Shown here piece by piece: positions 1 to 7,636 of a stretch of DNA of 64,000 nt. The notes beneath the pieces are model-generated. The model worked only from the letters and a program-made list of their open reading frames with translations, ran no database searches and was not told the DNA's origin. The first letter of the stretch is position 1, and the number at the start of each line of letters is the position of its first letter. Where the stretch lies: positions 53,069 to 117,068 of the forward strand of contig DETV01000048.1 of NCBI GenBank assembly GCA_002361775.1, in the 5' to 3' direction. A program made the position numbers and the translations under genes. The DNA comes from Eubacterium sp. UBA3279. Lineage in GTDB: Bacteria; Bacillota; Clostridia; Lachnospirales; Lachnospiraceae.

Positions 1-301
1 CCAGAATTTCCCCTTCTTCTGTTTTCAAAAGAAAGTTACGTCCTCCGTAAAATCCCTTAAATTCATAAGGCCAGGTACAGGCTACAATTTTTTCACCCAG
101 CGAGGGATAACGATTCACACAAATCTGCCATCCTGACAACACCCATATTTTCCTGATCTGTTCCAAAACTTCCATTCCTCTTCCCACAGACTGGGAGTGA
201 AATGTAGTACAATCCTGAAAATAATTCAAAATGCTGTTTAAGGTTATTTTTTTATCTTCTCCAATTTCACTGTATCTTACGCGGCTCTCAAAAGTATACA
301 T
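1..301 (-). CDS. Acyl-ACP thioesterase, N-terminal part (runs off window)
   Basis: Only the first 100 codons lie in the window. The start ATG (MYTFESRVRYSEIG) is preceded by an AGGAGGAAAT ribosome binding site. The sequence reads like the N-terminal hotdog domain of bacterial FatA-type acyl-ACP thioesterases: a short beta strand, then a helix with FQDCTTFHS, then WVLSGWQI and a strand ending CTWPYEFKGFYGGRNF. The family releases fatty acids from acyl carrier protein in the cytoplasm. The catalytic residues are in the missing part, so activity cannot be judged. Family recognition is from memory of the motif pattern. Confidence 0.75.
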   Translation of the reverse strand, partial: MYTFESRVRYSEIGEDKKITLNSILNYFQDCTTFHSQSVGRGMEVLEQIRKIWVLSGWQICVNRYPSLGEKIVACTWPYEFKGFYGGRNFLLKTEEGEIL

Positions 302-374
302 ATTTCCTCCTGAAAATCAAGATTCACTGCCGATGACAGGAAACGACTTCCCGTCTTTTACATCACTATATGCT

Positions 375-407
375 AAAAAAAGCTCTGGATAAATCTATCC
401 AGAGCTT
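375..407 (-). terminator. Intrinsic terminator after tRNA-Gln
   Basis: A perfect stem (AAGCTCTGGAT paired with ATCCAGAGCTT, 6-nt loop) is followed on the minus strand by a run of T. It lies a few bases beyond the tRNA 3' end. Confidence 0.85.
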
Positions 408-411
408 CAAG

Positions 412-483
412 CTGGGCTACAAGGATTCGAACCTTGAAATGACGGAGTCAGAGTCCGTTGCCTTACCATTTGGCGATAGCCCA
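412..483 (-). tRNA. tRNA-Gln (anticodon CTG)
   Basis: On the minus strand the sequence folds as a cloverleaf: acceptor TGGGCTA pairs with TAGCCCA, the D arm is GCC/GGC, the anticodon stem ACGGA/TCCGT carries loop CTCTGAC (anticodon CTG), and the T arm is CAAGG/CCTTG with TTCGAAT. The discriminator base is G. The CCA tail is not encoded and must be added after transcription. It has its own promoter and terminator, so it is a single-gene unit. Confidence 0.95.
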
Positions 484-520
484 TCATCATCTTGTCGTCT
501 GTACCTCAGCGACAAGATGT

Positions 521-549
521 ATTATATCTTACCTCTCAAAAAAATGCAA
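521..549 (-). promoter_or_regulatory. Promoter of tRNA-Gln
   Basis: Minus-strand TTGCAT, 17-bp spacer, TATAAT, located about 40 bp upstream of the tRNA. A 7-bp inverted repeat (CTTGTCG...CGACAAG, 491-516) lies in the short leader. Confidence 0.8.
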
Positions 550-591
550 GTACTTTTTTTAATTTTTTTAAATTTTTTTATTTTGTGATTT

Positions 592-1764
592 TTACCCCAA
601 ATAACTGGTATCTACCGTAATGACACACACATACCGGGGATCCAGACGCTTCATTTCCATGGCGATGGTTTTCTTCAGATAATTCTGCTGTTCCCGGTCA
701 TAAGAAAAGGGAACCAGAATATCAAAAATCAGATTAATCTGCTTCTCACCCTGAACGAGACGGAAATCATGAAAGGTTACCTGTTCGTCAATATTCTTCA
801 GAACCTGTTCCACTTCTTCTCTTACTTTCAAAACTCTCTGGTCCCTGGTTTCTACCGGGTCCATATGAATCACCAGGAATACCCCTGTTTTTTTACTCAC
901 TTCCCGTTCAATTCTGTCTATAATCTCATGGGACACCTCTATATCCGTATCCCGGGGGACTTCTGCATGAATAGACGCCATACTCCGATTGGGACCATAA
1001 TTATGAATGATCAAATCATGAGTTCCCACAATTCCCTCATAGTTTTCCACCTGTTCACGGATTTCCCTGGCCAATTCCGGATCTGCCGCCTGCCCGATCA
1101 GAGGCTCCAATGTATCTCTGGCAATTCCGATACCCGCCCACACAACCAGAAGGGATACGATCAGTCCTGCCACCGCATCAATATTTACGCTGGTAAACCG
1201 GAAAATAAGTATAGAAAGTATTGTGGCGCTGGTGGTTACCACATCGCCCATGGAATCGGCAGCTACTGCCAACATTACTTTAGAATCAATCCGTTTTCCC
1301 AGTTTTTTGTTAAATAACCCCATCCACAGCTTTACTCCCACAGACAGTACCAGAATTAAAAATGGTATCAGATTAAACACCATCTCTTCCGGATTGCGTA
1401 ATTTTCCAATACTGGATTTAAAAAGGCTGAAGCCCACCTGGATAACCAGGAAAGATACCACCAATGCAGATATATACTCGATTCTTCCATGGCCGAAAGG
1501 ATGTTCCTCGTCCGCCGGTTTTTCTGCCATCTTTACTCCTATAAAACTGATAATGGAAGAGGCAGCATCGGAAAGATTATTAAACGCGTCTGCCATAACC
1601 GCTATACTGTGCATCAGCACACCGATCACCAGTTTTACCAGAAACAGCAAAACGTTGCAGAAAATCCCCACCTGGCTGGAAAGTATCCCGTAGGCGCTGC
1701 GTACCTTTGTATCGTCTGTCTGATCTGGATTTTTGATAAACTTTTTCACTAAAAATTCTGTCAT
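592..1764 (-). CDS. Cation diffusion facilitator (CDF) exporter, Mn-type metal site
   Basis: A membrane antiporter of 390 residues that exports divalent metal ions against protons. The N-terminal domain has about six hydrophobic segments, followed by a cytoplasmic C-terminal metal-binding domain. Typical CDF motifs are visible: ADAFNNLSDAASS in TM2 near residue 59 and HPFGHGRIEY after it. The metal-site pairs read N62-x3-D66 in TM2 and D-x3-D in the TM5 motif DSMGD. The Asn/Asp plus Asp/Asp pattern is known from manganese exporters such as MntE, whereas zinc members carry His. Mn2+ export is therefore inferred, not shown. The start has a GAGGT ribosome binding site. The gene stands alone with its own promoter. 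Confidence 0.9.
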   Translation of the reverse strand: MTEFLVKKFIKNPDQTDDTKVRSAYGILSSQVGIFCNVLLFLVKLVIGVLMHSIAVMADAFNNLSDAASSIISFIGVKMAEKPADEEHPFGHGRIEYISALVVSFLVIQVGFSLFKSSIGKLRNPEEMVFNLIPFLILVLSVGVKLWMGLFNKKLGKRIDSKVMLAVAADSMGDVVTTSATILSILIFRFTSVNIDAVAGLIVSLLVVWAGIGIARDTLEPLIGQAADPELAREIREQVENYEGIVGTHDLIIHNYGPNRSMASIHAEVPRDTDIEVSHEIIDRIEREVSKKTGVFLVIHMDPVETRDQRVLKVREEVEQVLKNIDEQVTFHDFRLVQGEKQINLIFDILVPFSYDREQQNYLKKTIAMEMKRLDPRYVCVITVDTSYLG

Positions 1765-1800
1765 TATTACCTCACCTTCATTCCCCTTCTCTTCTCTTCT

Positions 1801-1829
1801 ATCCTAATCACTGCTTCTGTGTTCGTCAA
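1801..1829 (-). promoter_or_regulatory. Promoter of the CDF exporter
   Basis: Minus-strand TTGACG, 17-bp spacer, TAGGAT, about 35 bp upstream of the start codon. Confidence 0.6.
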
Positions 1830-1853
1830 GTATAACCTTTTGCCCCGGTATCA

Positions 1854-1882
1854 TTTACATTGTTTTTACAAAATGATATAAT
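1854..1882 (+). promoter_or_regulatory. Promoter of nicotinate phosphoribosyltransferase
   Basis: TTTACA, 17-bp spacer, TATAAT, about 40 bp upstream of the ATG at 1924. Confidence 0.75.
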
Positions 1883-1923
1883 GAGGAAAATTTAGATTGT
1901 TCTGTCTGAAACGGAGGAATATC

Positions 1924-3393
1924 ATGAGAGCATTAGATTTAACATTACTGACTGATTTATATGAACTGACTATGATGCAGGGATATTTTAAAAATCCCAC
2001 AAATCAAATCGTAGTTTTCGATGCATTTTACAGAAAAAATCCCTGTGACGGCGGTTATGCCATTGCTGCCGGACTGGAACAGATTGTGGAATATATCCGG
2101 GATCTGCACTTTACGCCGGATGATGTGGATTATCTGAGAAGTCTTAATATTTTTGATGAAGATTTTCTGGAATACCTGAGAGGATTTCATTTTACAGGAG
2201 ATATTTATGCTATTCCGGAAGGAACAGTTGTATTTCCCCGGGAACCTCTCTTAAAAGTGATCGCTCCTATGATGGAAGCTCAGTTGGTGGAAACCGCCAT
2301 TTTGAACATTATTAATCATCAAAGTCTGATCGCCACAAAAGCCGCCCGGGTAGTGTACGCCGCAAAGGGTGACGGTATTATGGAATTTGGTCTGCGCCGC
2401 GCCCAGGGACCGGATGCGGGAATCTACGGAGCAAGAGCTGCCATGATCGGCGGCTGTATTGGTACTTCCAATGTACTGACCGGAAAAATGTTTTCCGTTC
2501 CTGTAAAGGGAACTCACGCCCACAGTTGGATCATGAGTTTTCCTGACGAATATACGGCGTTTAAAACTTATGCCCAGATGTATCCCTCTGCCTGTATTCT
2601 GCTGGTAGATACTTATGATGTACTGGATTCCGGCGTTCCCAATGCCATCCGTGTATTCAGGGAAATGAAAGAGCAGTATCCTGACTTCAAAAATTACGGT
2701 ATCCGTATCGACAGCGGAGACTTGGCTTATCTGTCCAAAGAAGCATATAAGATGTTGGATGAAGCCGGATTTGGAGACGCTATTATTTCCGCCTCCAGCG
2801 ATCTGGACGAATATCTTATCGACAGCCTGAAAGCCCAGGGTGCAAAGATTAATTCCTGGGGTGTGGGAACTAATCTGATCACCTCAAAAGACTGCCCGGC
2901 TTTTGGCGGCGTATACAAACTGGCTGCCATCAAAGACAACCCTGAGGAAGATTTTGTTCCCAAGATTAAGCTTTCCGAAAACACAGAAAAAATCACAAAT
3001 CCGGGAAATAAAACTATTTATCGTATTTATGACAAAAAAACCGGGAAAATCCGCGCTGATCTGATTTGTCTTGCAGATGAGATTTTTGATGAAACAAAAG
3101 ATATGATTATTTTTGATCCTGTAGAAACCTGGAAAAAGACAAAAATCAAAGGCGGCTCCTACACCCTCCGGGAACTTCTGGTTCCTGTTTTCCAGAAAGG
3201 ACTTTGTGTCTATACCTCTCCCTCCGTTATGGAGATGCGGGAAATCTGTCAGAAAGAACAGAATACTCTGTGGCCGGAAACACGTCGTCTGGTAAATCCC
3301 CATGAGGTTTATGTGGATCTTTCAGACAGGCTTTACAAAATGAAATCTGAACTTTTAGAAGAAATGAGTCTGAAATCTCTTCAACTCCAATAA
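1924..3393 (+). CDS. pncB: Nicotinate phosphoribosyltransferase
   Basis: 489 residues. It converts nicotinate and PRPP to nicotinate mononucleotide, the first step of NAD salvage by the Preiss-Handler route in the cytoplasm. The N-terminus LTDLYELTMMQGYF, the EFGLRRAQGPDAG segment and the HAHSW...RIDSGDLAYLS and GTNLITS stretches are characteristic of the family. An upstream in-frame ATG at 1897 is rejected because ACGGAGGAATATC directly precedes the ATG at 1924. It is a single-gene unit between a sigma-A-type promoter and an intrinsic terminator. Confidence 0.95.
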   Translation: MRALDLTLLTDLYELTMMQGYFKNPTNQIVVFDAFYRKNPCDGGYAIAAGLEQIVEYIRDLHFTPDDVDYLRSLNIFDEDFLEYLRGFHFTGDIYAIPEGTVVFPREPLLKVIAPMMEAQLVETAILNIINHQSLIATKAARVVYAAKGDGIMEFGLRRAQGPDAGIYGARAAMIGGCIGTSNVLTGKMFSVPVKGTHAHSWIMSFPDEYTAFKTYAQMYPSACILLVDTYDVLDSGVPNAIRVFREMKEQYPDFKNYGIRIDSGDLAYLSKEAYKMLDEAGFGDAIISASSDLDEYLIDSLKAQGAKINSWGVGTNLITSKDCPAFGGVYKLAAIKDNPEEDFVPKIKLSENTEKITNPGNKTIYRIYDKKTGKIRADLICLADEIFDETKDMIIFDPVETWKKTKIKGGSYTLRELLVPVFQKGLCVYTSPSVMEMREICQKEQNTLWPETRRLVNPHEVYVDLSDRLYKMKSELLEEMSLKSLQLQ

Positions 3394-3401
3394 TCATTCA
3401 T

Positions 3402-3440
3402 ATAGCCATCCAAAGCGCTGACTTCGGATGGCTATATTTT
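3402..3440 (+). terminator. Intrinsic terminator after pncB
   Basis: ATAGCCATCC pairs with GGATGGCTAT and is followed by ATTTTTAT on the plus strand. Confidence 0.85.
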
Positions 3441-3474
3441 TATACTCTCCCTATAAGTTATCTTCTGCAATTAT

Positions 3475-4023
3475 TTAATCTTCCATCTGACGTCCCAAAA
3501 ATCCTGCCGCAATCTGAGTCACTTTTCTTTCTGTTTCCGTCATAACGCTTCCTTCTTTTTTATTGAGAACAATCACTCCTCCTATGACATCTCCTGCTGC
3601 AATGATCGGATATATGATCCTAAATCCCGTCTTGTCCCTCTCATCTTCTGTGATGGGAATCCATTGTTTTTCTTTCTCACCGGCACAGACAACTTCTCTG
3701 TTTTTCAACACCTCTTCCAATTCCCTGCTTATGGCTTTTCCCTGATATTCCTGCTGTCGGGAACCTCCTGCCGCCACAATCTGATCATAATCAGAAATAC
3801 ATACCGTACCTCCCATAGCCTGGGACATGGCCTGAACAAATCCCCGCACTGTATTCCCCAAATCCTCCATGGGAGAGTATTTTTTCAGCACAATTTCTCC
3901 TTCTCTCCCTGTAAATATCTCCATAGGCTCGCCTTCTCTTATATGAAGCGTTCTCCGAATTTCTTTTGGGATCACAACCCGGCCCAAATCATCTATACGA
4001 CGGACAATTCCTGTTGCTTTCAT
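3475..4023 (-). CDS. spoVT: Stage V sporulation regulator SpoVT
   Basis: 182 residues, close to the usual SpoVT size. Residues 1-50 form an AbrB-type swapped-hairpin DNA-binding domain (GIVRRIDDLGRVVIPKEIRR). Residues 55-180 form a GAF-like domain ending in KVTQIAAGFLGRQME. In Bacillus, SpoVT is made in the forespore and adjusts sigma-G-dependent genes. Its presence implies a spore-forming lineage. The start is supported by AAGGAGAAGAGAAG. No partner gene is linked. Confidence 0.93.
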   Translation of the reverse strand: MKATGIVRRIDDLGRVVIPKEIRRTLHIREGEPMEIFTGREGEIVLKKYSPMEDLGNTVRGFVQAMSQAMGGTVCISDYDQIVAAGGSRQQEYQGKAISRELEEVLKNREVVCAGEKEKQWIPITEDERDKTGFRIIYPIIAAGDVIGGVIVLNKKEGSVMTETERKVTQIAAGFLGRQMED

Positions 4024-4198
4024 CTTCTCTTCTCCTTATTCTGATTTCTATTAATAACAATCTGCTGTTAGTATCACACATTTTTTAGAAATTATGAGTT
4101 TATTTACCAGTTTTCAGAGAAGTTTACACTACTTACATTTTTAAGTACAGATTTCCTCACTATTCAAAGTCAAAATAACTGTACTGATTTTTCCTGTC

Positions 4199-4227
4199 TT
4201 GACAAACACTTTTCTTTAAAATATCCT
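4199..4227 (+). promoter_or_regulatory. Promoter of the GNAT/DUF3786 operon
   Basis: TTGACA, 17-bp spacer, TATCCT, 24 bp upstream of the GNAT start. The rest of 4024-4198 is AT-rich and shows nothing else definite. Confidence 0.7.
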
Positions 4228-4250
4228 ATCTATAAAAAGAGGTGAATCGT

Positions 4251-4781
4251 ATGGAATATCGCACATTAAAGGAAGAAGAAATTACATTAGAACTTTTTTC
4301 CCATTTTCAGAGACATCAGACTGTGGGAAAATGCTGGCGTCGGGATAAAGACGGATTCTGGTGTATTAAAGAAGATCCCTTTATTGATGACTGGAGCAAA
4401 GAGGATTACATTTTTCTGGTAGACTGTCTGCAAAACACCATCCGCACAGACGGGATTGTCATAGGGGCTTTTTATCAGAATAAATTAAAAGGATTTGTTT
4501 CTGTAGAATCTGATTTTATAGGAGAAAAGAAAGAATATCTGGATCTTACCAGTATCCATGTATCAGAAGATATGAGAGGAAAAGGAATCGGAAAAGAATT
4601 ATTTTCCCGCGCCGCCTGTTGGGCAAAAGCACGCGGAGGGAAAAAACTATATATTTCTGCCCATTCTGCCGTGGAAACTCAATCTTTCTACCGTAATCTG
4701 GGATGCACTGACGCTGCAGAATATCAAAAATCTCATGTGGAGCAAGAGCCATATGACGTACAGATGGAGTTCATACTATGA
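4251..4781 (+). CDS. GNAT-family N-acetyltransferase
   Basis: 176 residues with a GNAT fold. The acetyl-CoA-binding motif A is seen as VSEDMRGKGIGKELFSRA near residue 105 (R/Q-x-x-G-x-G form), followed by a C-terminal FYRNLGC segment. The acceptor substrate cannot be predicted. A GTG nine bases upstream lies inside the AAAAGAGGTG ribosome binding site, so ATG at 4251 is chosen. The gene overlaps the next by ATGA, which indicates translational coupling. Confidence 0.85.
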   Translation: MEYRTLKEEEITLELFSHFQRHQTVGKCWRRDKDGFWCIKEDPFIDDWSKEDYIFLVDCLQNTIRTDGIVIGAFYQNKLKGFVSVESDFIGEKKEYLDLTSIHVSEDMRGKGIGKELFSRAACWAKARGGKKLYISAHSAVETQSFYRNLGCTDAAEYQKSHVEQEPYDVQMEFIL

Positions 4782-5386
4782 GAGATAATTATAAAATTCA
4801 GACAGAATATGCCAGAAACATTTTCCTCCGATATGATCAGGAAACTCTGATTCAAAACTTTTCTCTGGAGCATAATAAAGATTTTCTTTTCCTCAATTTT
4901 GTTCACCATCCTTACAGAATCCACAGAACATCCGGTCTGGTGGAATATCTGGATGCTCAACACCTTTGGAGGGAAGGCGGATTTAATGAAGTGCTTTCTA
5001 TCTATGATATGATCTGCAATCCCAAAGGAAGGCCTGTACTGTCCGGGGAGTGGAGTCCTGTAGGTAATCTGGGCGGTATGAAAAATGCCTCAGAGGCTGT
5101 GGGCGAAAGTGGACTGAATACATATGGAAAATATTTTGCAGGCAAAACCGCTGTATTGACAGATGCCTGTCAACGCCTGGGCGGTACTCCCGCGCCTATG
5201 GGAGATGTTGCATTCTATCTCCCTGTCTTTGATTTTTTCCCTGTATACCTGCGTTTTTATGATGAAGATGAGGAATTTCCCGCTCAGCTTCAACTTCTCT
5301 GGGATAAAAATACCTGTCTTTACATTCACTATGAAACCACTTTTTATATTGCCGGACATTTATTCCACACATTATTAGGGGAGTGA
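4778..5386 (+). CDS. DUF3786-type protein
   Basis: 202 residues without signal peptide or membrane segment. The order of features (MRDNYKIQ..., FLNFVHHPYRIHR, a WREGGFNEVLSIYDM helix, then a C-terminal LQLLWDKNTCLYIHYETTFYI half) matches what I recall of DUF3786 proteins of anaerobes. No function is established. It is coupled to the GNAT enzyme by a 4-base overlap. Its last codons, HTLLGE-stop, sit on one arm of a 17-bp inverted repeat whose other arm encodes the end of the convergent gene. Confidence 0.6.
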   Translation: MRDNYKIQTEYARNIFLRYDQETLIQNFSLEHNKDFLFLNFVHHPYRIHRTSGLVEYLDAQHLWREGGFNEVLSIYDMICNPKGRPVLSGEWSPVGNLGGMKNASEAVGESGLNTYGKYFAGKTAVLTDACQRLGGTPAPMGDVAFYLPVFDFFPVYLRFYDEDEEFPAQLQLLWDKNTCLYIHYETTFYIAGHLFHTLLGE

Positions 5387-5410
5387 ATCAACCCTCCCCT
5401 AATAATGTGT
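5367..5410. terminator. Inverted repeat shared by two convergent gene ends
   Basis: The arms 5367-5383 and 5394-5410 are perfect 17-bp complements (ACACATTATTAGGGGAG) with a 10-nt loop holding both stop codons. It probably acts as a bidirectional terminator or 3' stabiliser, although a classical T tract is lacking. Confidence 0.65.
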
Positions 5411-6044
5411 CCAAAGCCTTTATCAAAGCTTCCTTTTCTATAAGCCCGGGGGCATACGCCGCCACCCTTCCTTCTTTATCCAATAACATTGTAGTCGGCA
5501 GAGAATTTACCGAATAAGTATAGACCGCATTCATATCCTCGTCATAAAATGCGGGAATCGTATATCCCTGCTCCTGAAGATAGGTTTCTGCCTTTTCTCT
5601 GGTTTCCCGGGAACCATCTGTGGAATTAATAAAAAGAAATTCTACTTTATCCTTATATTCCTCATAAACCTCCTGAAAATCAGGCATTTCCTGTTTACAG
5701 TAACCGCACCAGGTAGCCCAGAAATTCATTACTACAGGCTTCCCGTAATAATCAGAAAGTTTTACTGCTTTTCCTTCGCTGTCATAAAAAGTTACGTCTA
5801 TGGCTTCCTGCCGTTTAGCTCCCGGATCACCTGATGTCTCCTCCTCTTCCGGCTTGGATTCCTCTTTCTCAGCATTTTCTGTTACTTCCTCTCCCTTTTT
5901 CTCCTCTGTTTCCGAATTTTTCACTTTTTCTTCCAGAGAGGGAATATTCGCTTCAGCCTGCAATTTTTGATAGGCAAATATCGCCACCCCAAGGATTGCA
6001 GCCAAAACCACTGCCATCCCTATTAATTTTCCATATTTTTTCAT
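5388..6044 (-). CDS. TlpA/ResA-like membrane-anchored thiol-disulfide oxidoreductase
   Basis: 218 residues. A single N-terminal hydrophobic segment (about 7-27) anchors it to the membrane. A long Glu/Lys-rich linker (about 36-75) follows, then a thioredoxin-fold domain with active site WCGYC at C113 and C116 and a cis-Pro segment SLPTTMLLD. The family reduces or shuffles disulfides outside the cytoplasm. ATG 6044 is chosen because AAAAAAGGAGGCCGGA precedes it. Upstream in-frame codons run into the preceding gene. It lies 14 bp downstream of ccdA, its likely electron donor. The extreme C-terminus TLLGEG mirrors that of the convergent gene. Confidence 0.88.
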   Translation of the reverse strand: MKKYGKLIGMAVVLAAILGVAIFAYQKLQAEANIPSLEEKVKNSETEEKKGEEVTENAEKEESKPEEEETSGDPGAKRQEAIDVTFYDSEGKAVKLSDYYGKPVVMNFWATWCGYCKQEMPDFQEVYEEYKDKVEFLFINSTDGSRETREKAETYLQEQGYTIPAFYDEDMNAVYTYSVNSLPTTMLLDKEGRVAAYAPGLIEKEALIKALDTLLGEG

Positions 6045-6058
6045 TCCGGCCTCCTTTT

Positions 6059-6730
6059 TTATGACAGCATTCCCAAAACTCTGCTCATCAATCCTGTCAT
6101 CATCAAAATACCAATCCCCACCAGCAGAGCGCCGCACACCCGGTTAATCACCTGATAATGAGTCTTAATAAACTGGAAAGTTCCTTTCAGCTTATCAATC
6201 AACAGGGCGCTCACAAGAAACGGAATTCCCAGTCCCAGAGAATATAAAAAAAGCATAACAATCCCCTGCAGTACCGATCCTTGCTGAGAAGCCATCAATA
6301 AAGCCGAACCCAGAAAAGTTCCCACACAGGGAGTCCACCCGATAGAAAAAATAATTCCAAAAACCACTGCCGAAAAAAATCCCAGTTCCTTTACCTCTTT
6401 TTGAATTTTATGGGTTCCATTCAGCAGTCCGATATTTAAAATCCCCATAAAATTTAATCCAAAAATAATCACCACCGCTCCGGTGATCAGATTTACCACT
6501 GTCTGGTATCGCTGCAAAAGACTTCCCAGCCCTGCCATAAATGCTCCCAGAGCCACAAACACCAACGTAAATCCTAATACAAATCCCAAAGCATTCACCA
6601 AGGTTTTTCTGCTTTTTCCCTCTTCCGCTTTTCCTCCTGTAAAATAAAGAACATATACGGGAAGCATAGGCAGCAGACAAGGGGAAATAAACGTGATGAT
6701 TCCTTCCAGAAAAGATAATACGTATGTCAT
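6059..6730 (-). CDS. ccdA: CcdA-type cytochrome c biogenesis / thiol reductant transmembrane protein
   Basis: 223 residues with six predicted transmembrane segments. The DsbD-like core motifs are present: FISPCLLPMLPVY in TM1 and IGWTPCVGTF in TM4, each with the Cys that relays electrons across the membrane. The family passes reducing power from cytoplasmic thioredoxin to extracytoplasmic thiol proteins. Here the downstream TlpA-like protein is the obvious partner. No cytochrome c maturation genes are nearby, so a general envelope thiol role fits better than haem protein assembly. Confidence 0.92.
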   Translation of the reverse strand: MTYVLSFLEGIITFISPCLLPMLPVYVLYFTGGKAEEGKSRKTLVNALGFVLGFTLVFVALGAFMAGLGSLLQRYQTVVNLITGAVVIIFGLNFMGILNIGLLNGTHKIQKEVKELGFFSAVVFGIIFSIGWTPCVGTFLGSALLMASQQGSVLQGIVMLFLYSLGLGIPFLVSALLIDKLKGTFQFIKTHYQVINRVCGALLVGIGILMMTGLMSRVLGMLS

Positions 6731-6775
6731 TCTTTCTCTCCTTATCGTCTATCAATGATGTTAAAATCTGATGCT

Positions 6776-6781
6776 ATTATA
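6776..6781 (-). promoter_or_regulatory. Candidate -10 box of the ccdA-tlpA operon
   Basis: Minus-strand TATAAT about 45 bp upstream of ccdA. The -35 at the expected distance (CAGTCA) is weak. Confidence 0.4.
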
Positions 6782-6876
6782 GCGTGTTTCCTCTCTTTTG
6801 ACTGTAACCTGATCACACAAATTTTCTTGCTTGTCAGGAATATTTCATTCTGGAAAGCAACTTGCAATCATTCCTT

Positions 6877-7410
6877 TCATTTATCCTTGTCTAAAAACAC
6901 TTTTGAACCTGTTGCGCCTCTTTGCCCCTGATATTTTCCTCTATATGGATTCAATGCCGTATCGTCAAGCTGTGCAAATACTAATTGTCCAACTCGTCGT
7001 CCTGCCCTCAACTCAATAGCACATCTATTCGCATTAAACAATTCCAATGTTATTTCACCCTTAAATCCAGGATCAACCCAACCTGCGTTTTGAATAAATA
7101 ATCCCATTCTTCCCAAAGAGCTGCGTCCTTCAACAAATGCGGTAAGATTATCAGGCAATTCGAAATATTCCATTGTTGTAGCCAGTACAAATTGTCCCGG
7201 AAGCAATATATATTTTTCTGCGGTAATTTGTTTATATACTATTTCACCATTTAAATCAATTATACCGGAGGACGAATCCTCCACAACACTGTATGTATTC
7301 CCAATGCGAATATCAATGCTCGCCGGTTGTATTTGTTCAATTTTCAAGGGTTCGACAACAAGTGTTTGCTCTTTAATCATTTTCATTAATGTTTTATCTG
7401 AAAGTATCAT
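6877..7410 (-). CDS. dcd: dCTP deaminase
   Basis: 177 residues of the trimeric dUTPase/dCTP deaminase fold. It converts dCTP to dUTP in thymidylate synthesis. Recognisable parts are IQPASIDIRIGN, EGRSSLGRMG (94-103) and DPGFKGEITLELFN with the catalytic Glu at about 123, plus the C-terminal GQRGATGSKVF tail that closes on the nucleotide. Some Gram-positive and archaeal relatives also hydrolyse dUTP. I cannot tell which type this is. It stands alone, with AAAGGAGAAGAGA before the ATG. Confidence 0.92.
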   Translation of the reverse strand: MILSDKTLMKMIKEQTLVVEPLKIEQIQPASIDIRIGNTYSVVEDSSSGIIDLNGEIVYKQITAEKYILLPGQFVLATTMEYFELPDNLTAFVEGRSSLGRMGLFIQNAGWVDPGFKGEITLELFNANRCAIELRAGRRVGQLVFAQLDDTALNPYRGKYQGQRGATGSKVFLDKDK

Positions 7411-7544
7411 TCTCTTCTCCTTTGCAATTTCTCATTTATATAACTCTTTTCACCTTAACAAACTGGAAATTTTATACTTCCTTCATATGTACAGTTGAAG
7501 AAAATTCGGTTCCCTATTATCATCATAACAGGATAAAATACAAG

Positions 7545-7578
7545 AACAGCCACAGCAGTGCAAACTACCGTGGCTGTT
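7545..7578 (-). terminator. Terminator downstream of galK
   Basis: AACAGCCAC pairs with GTGGCTGTT. On the minus strand it is followed by CTTGTATTTT. The rest of 7411-7636 shows no gene. Confidence 0.65.
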
Positions 7579-7636
7579 AACTGTCTTATAAATACCGCAC
7601 TTTCCATACGGGACGTTTTCTTTCTATGTATCTATA

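Noticed and set aside
370..588. 72-codon frame across the tRNA-Gln
   Set aside because: It runs through tRNA and terminator sequence in antisense and has no ribosome binding site.
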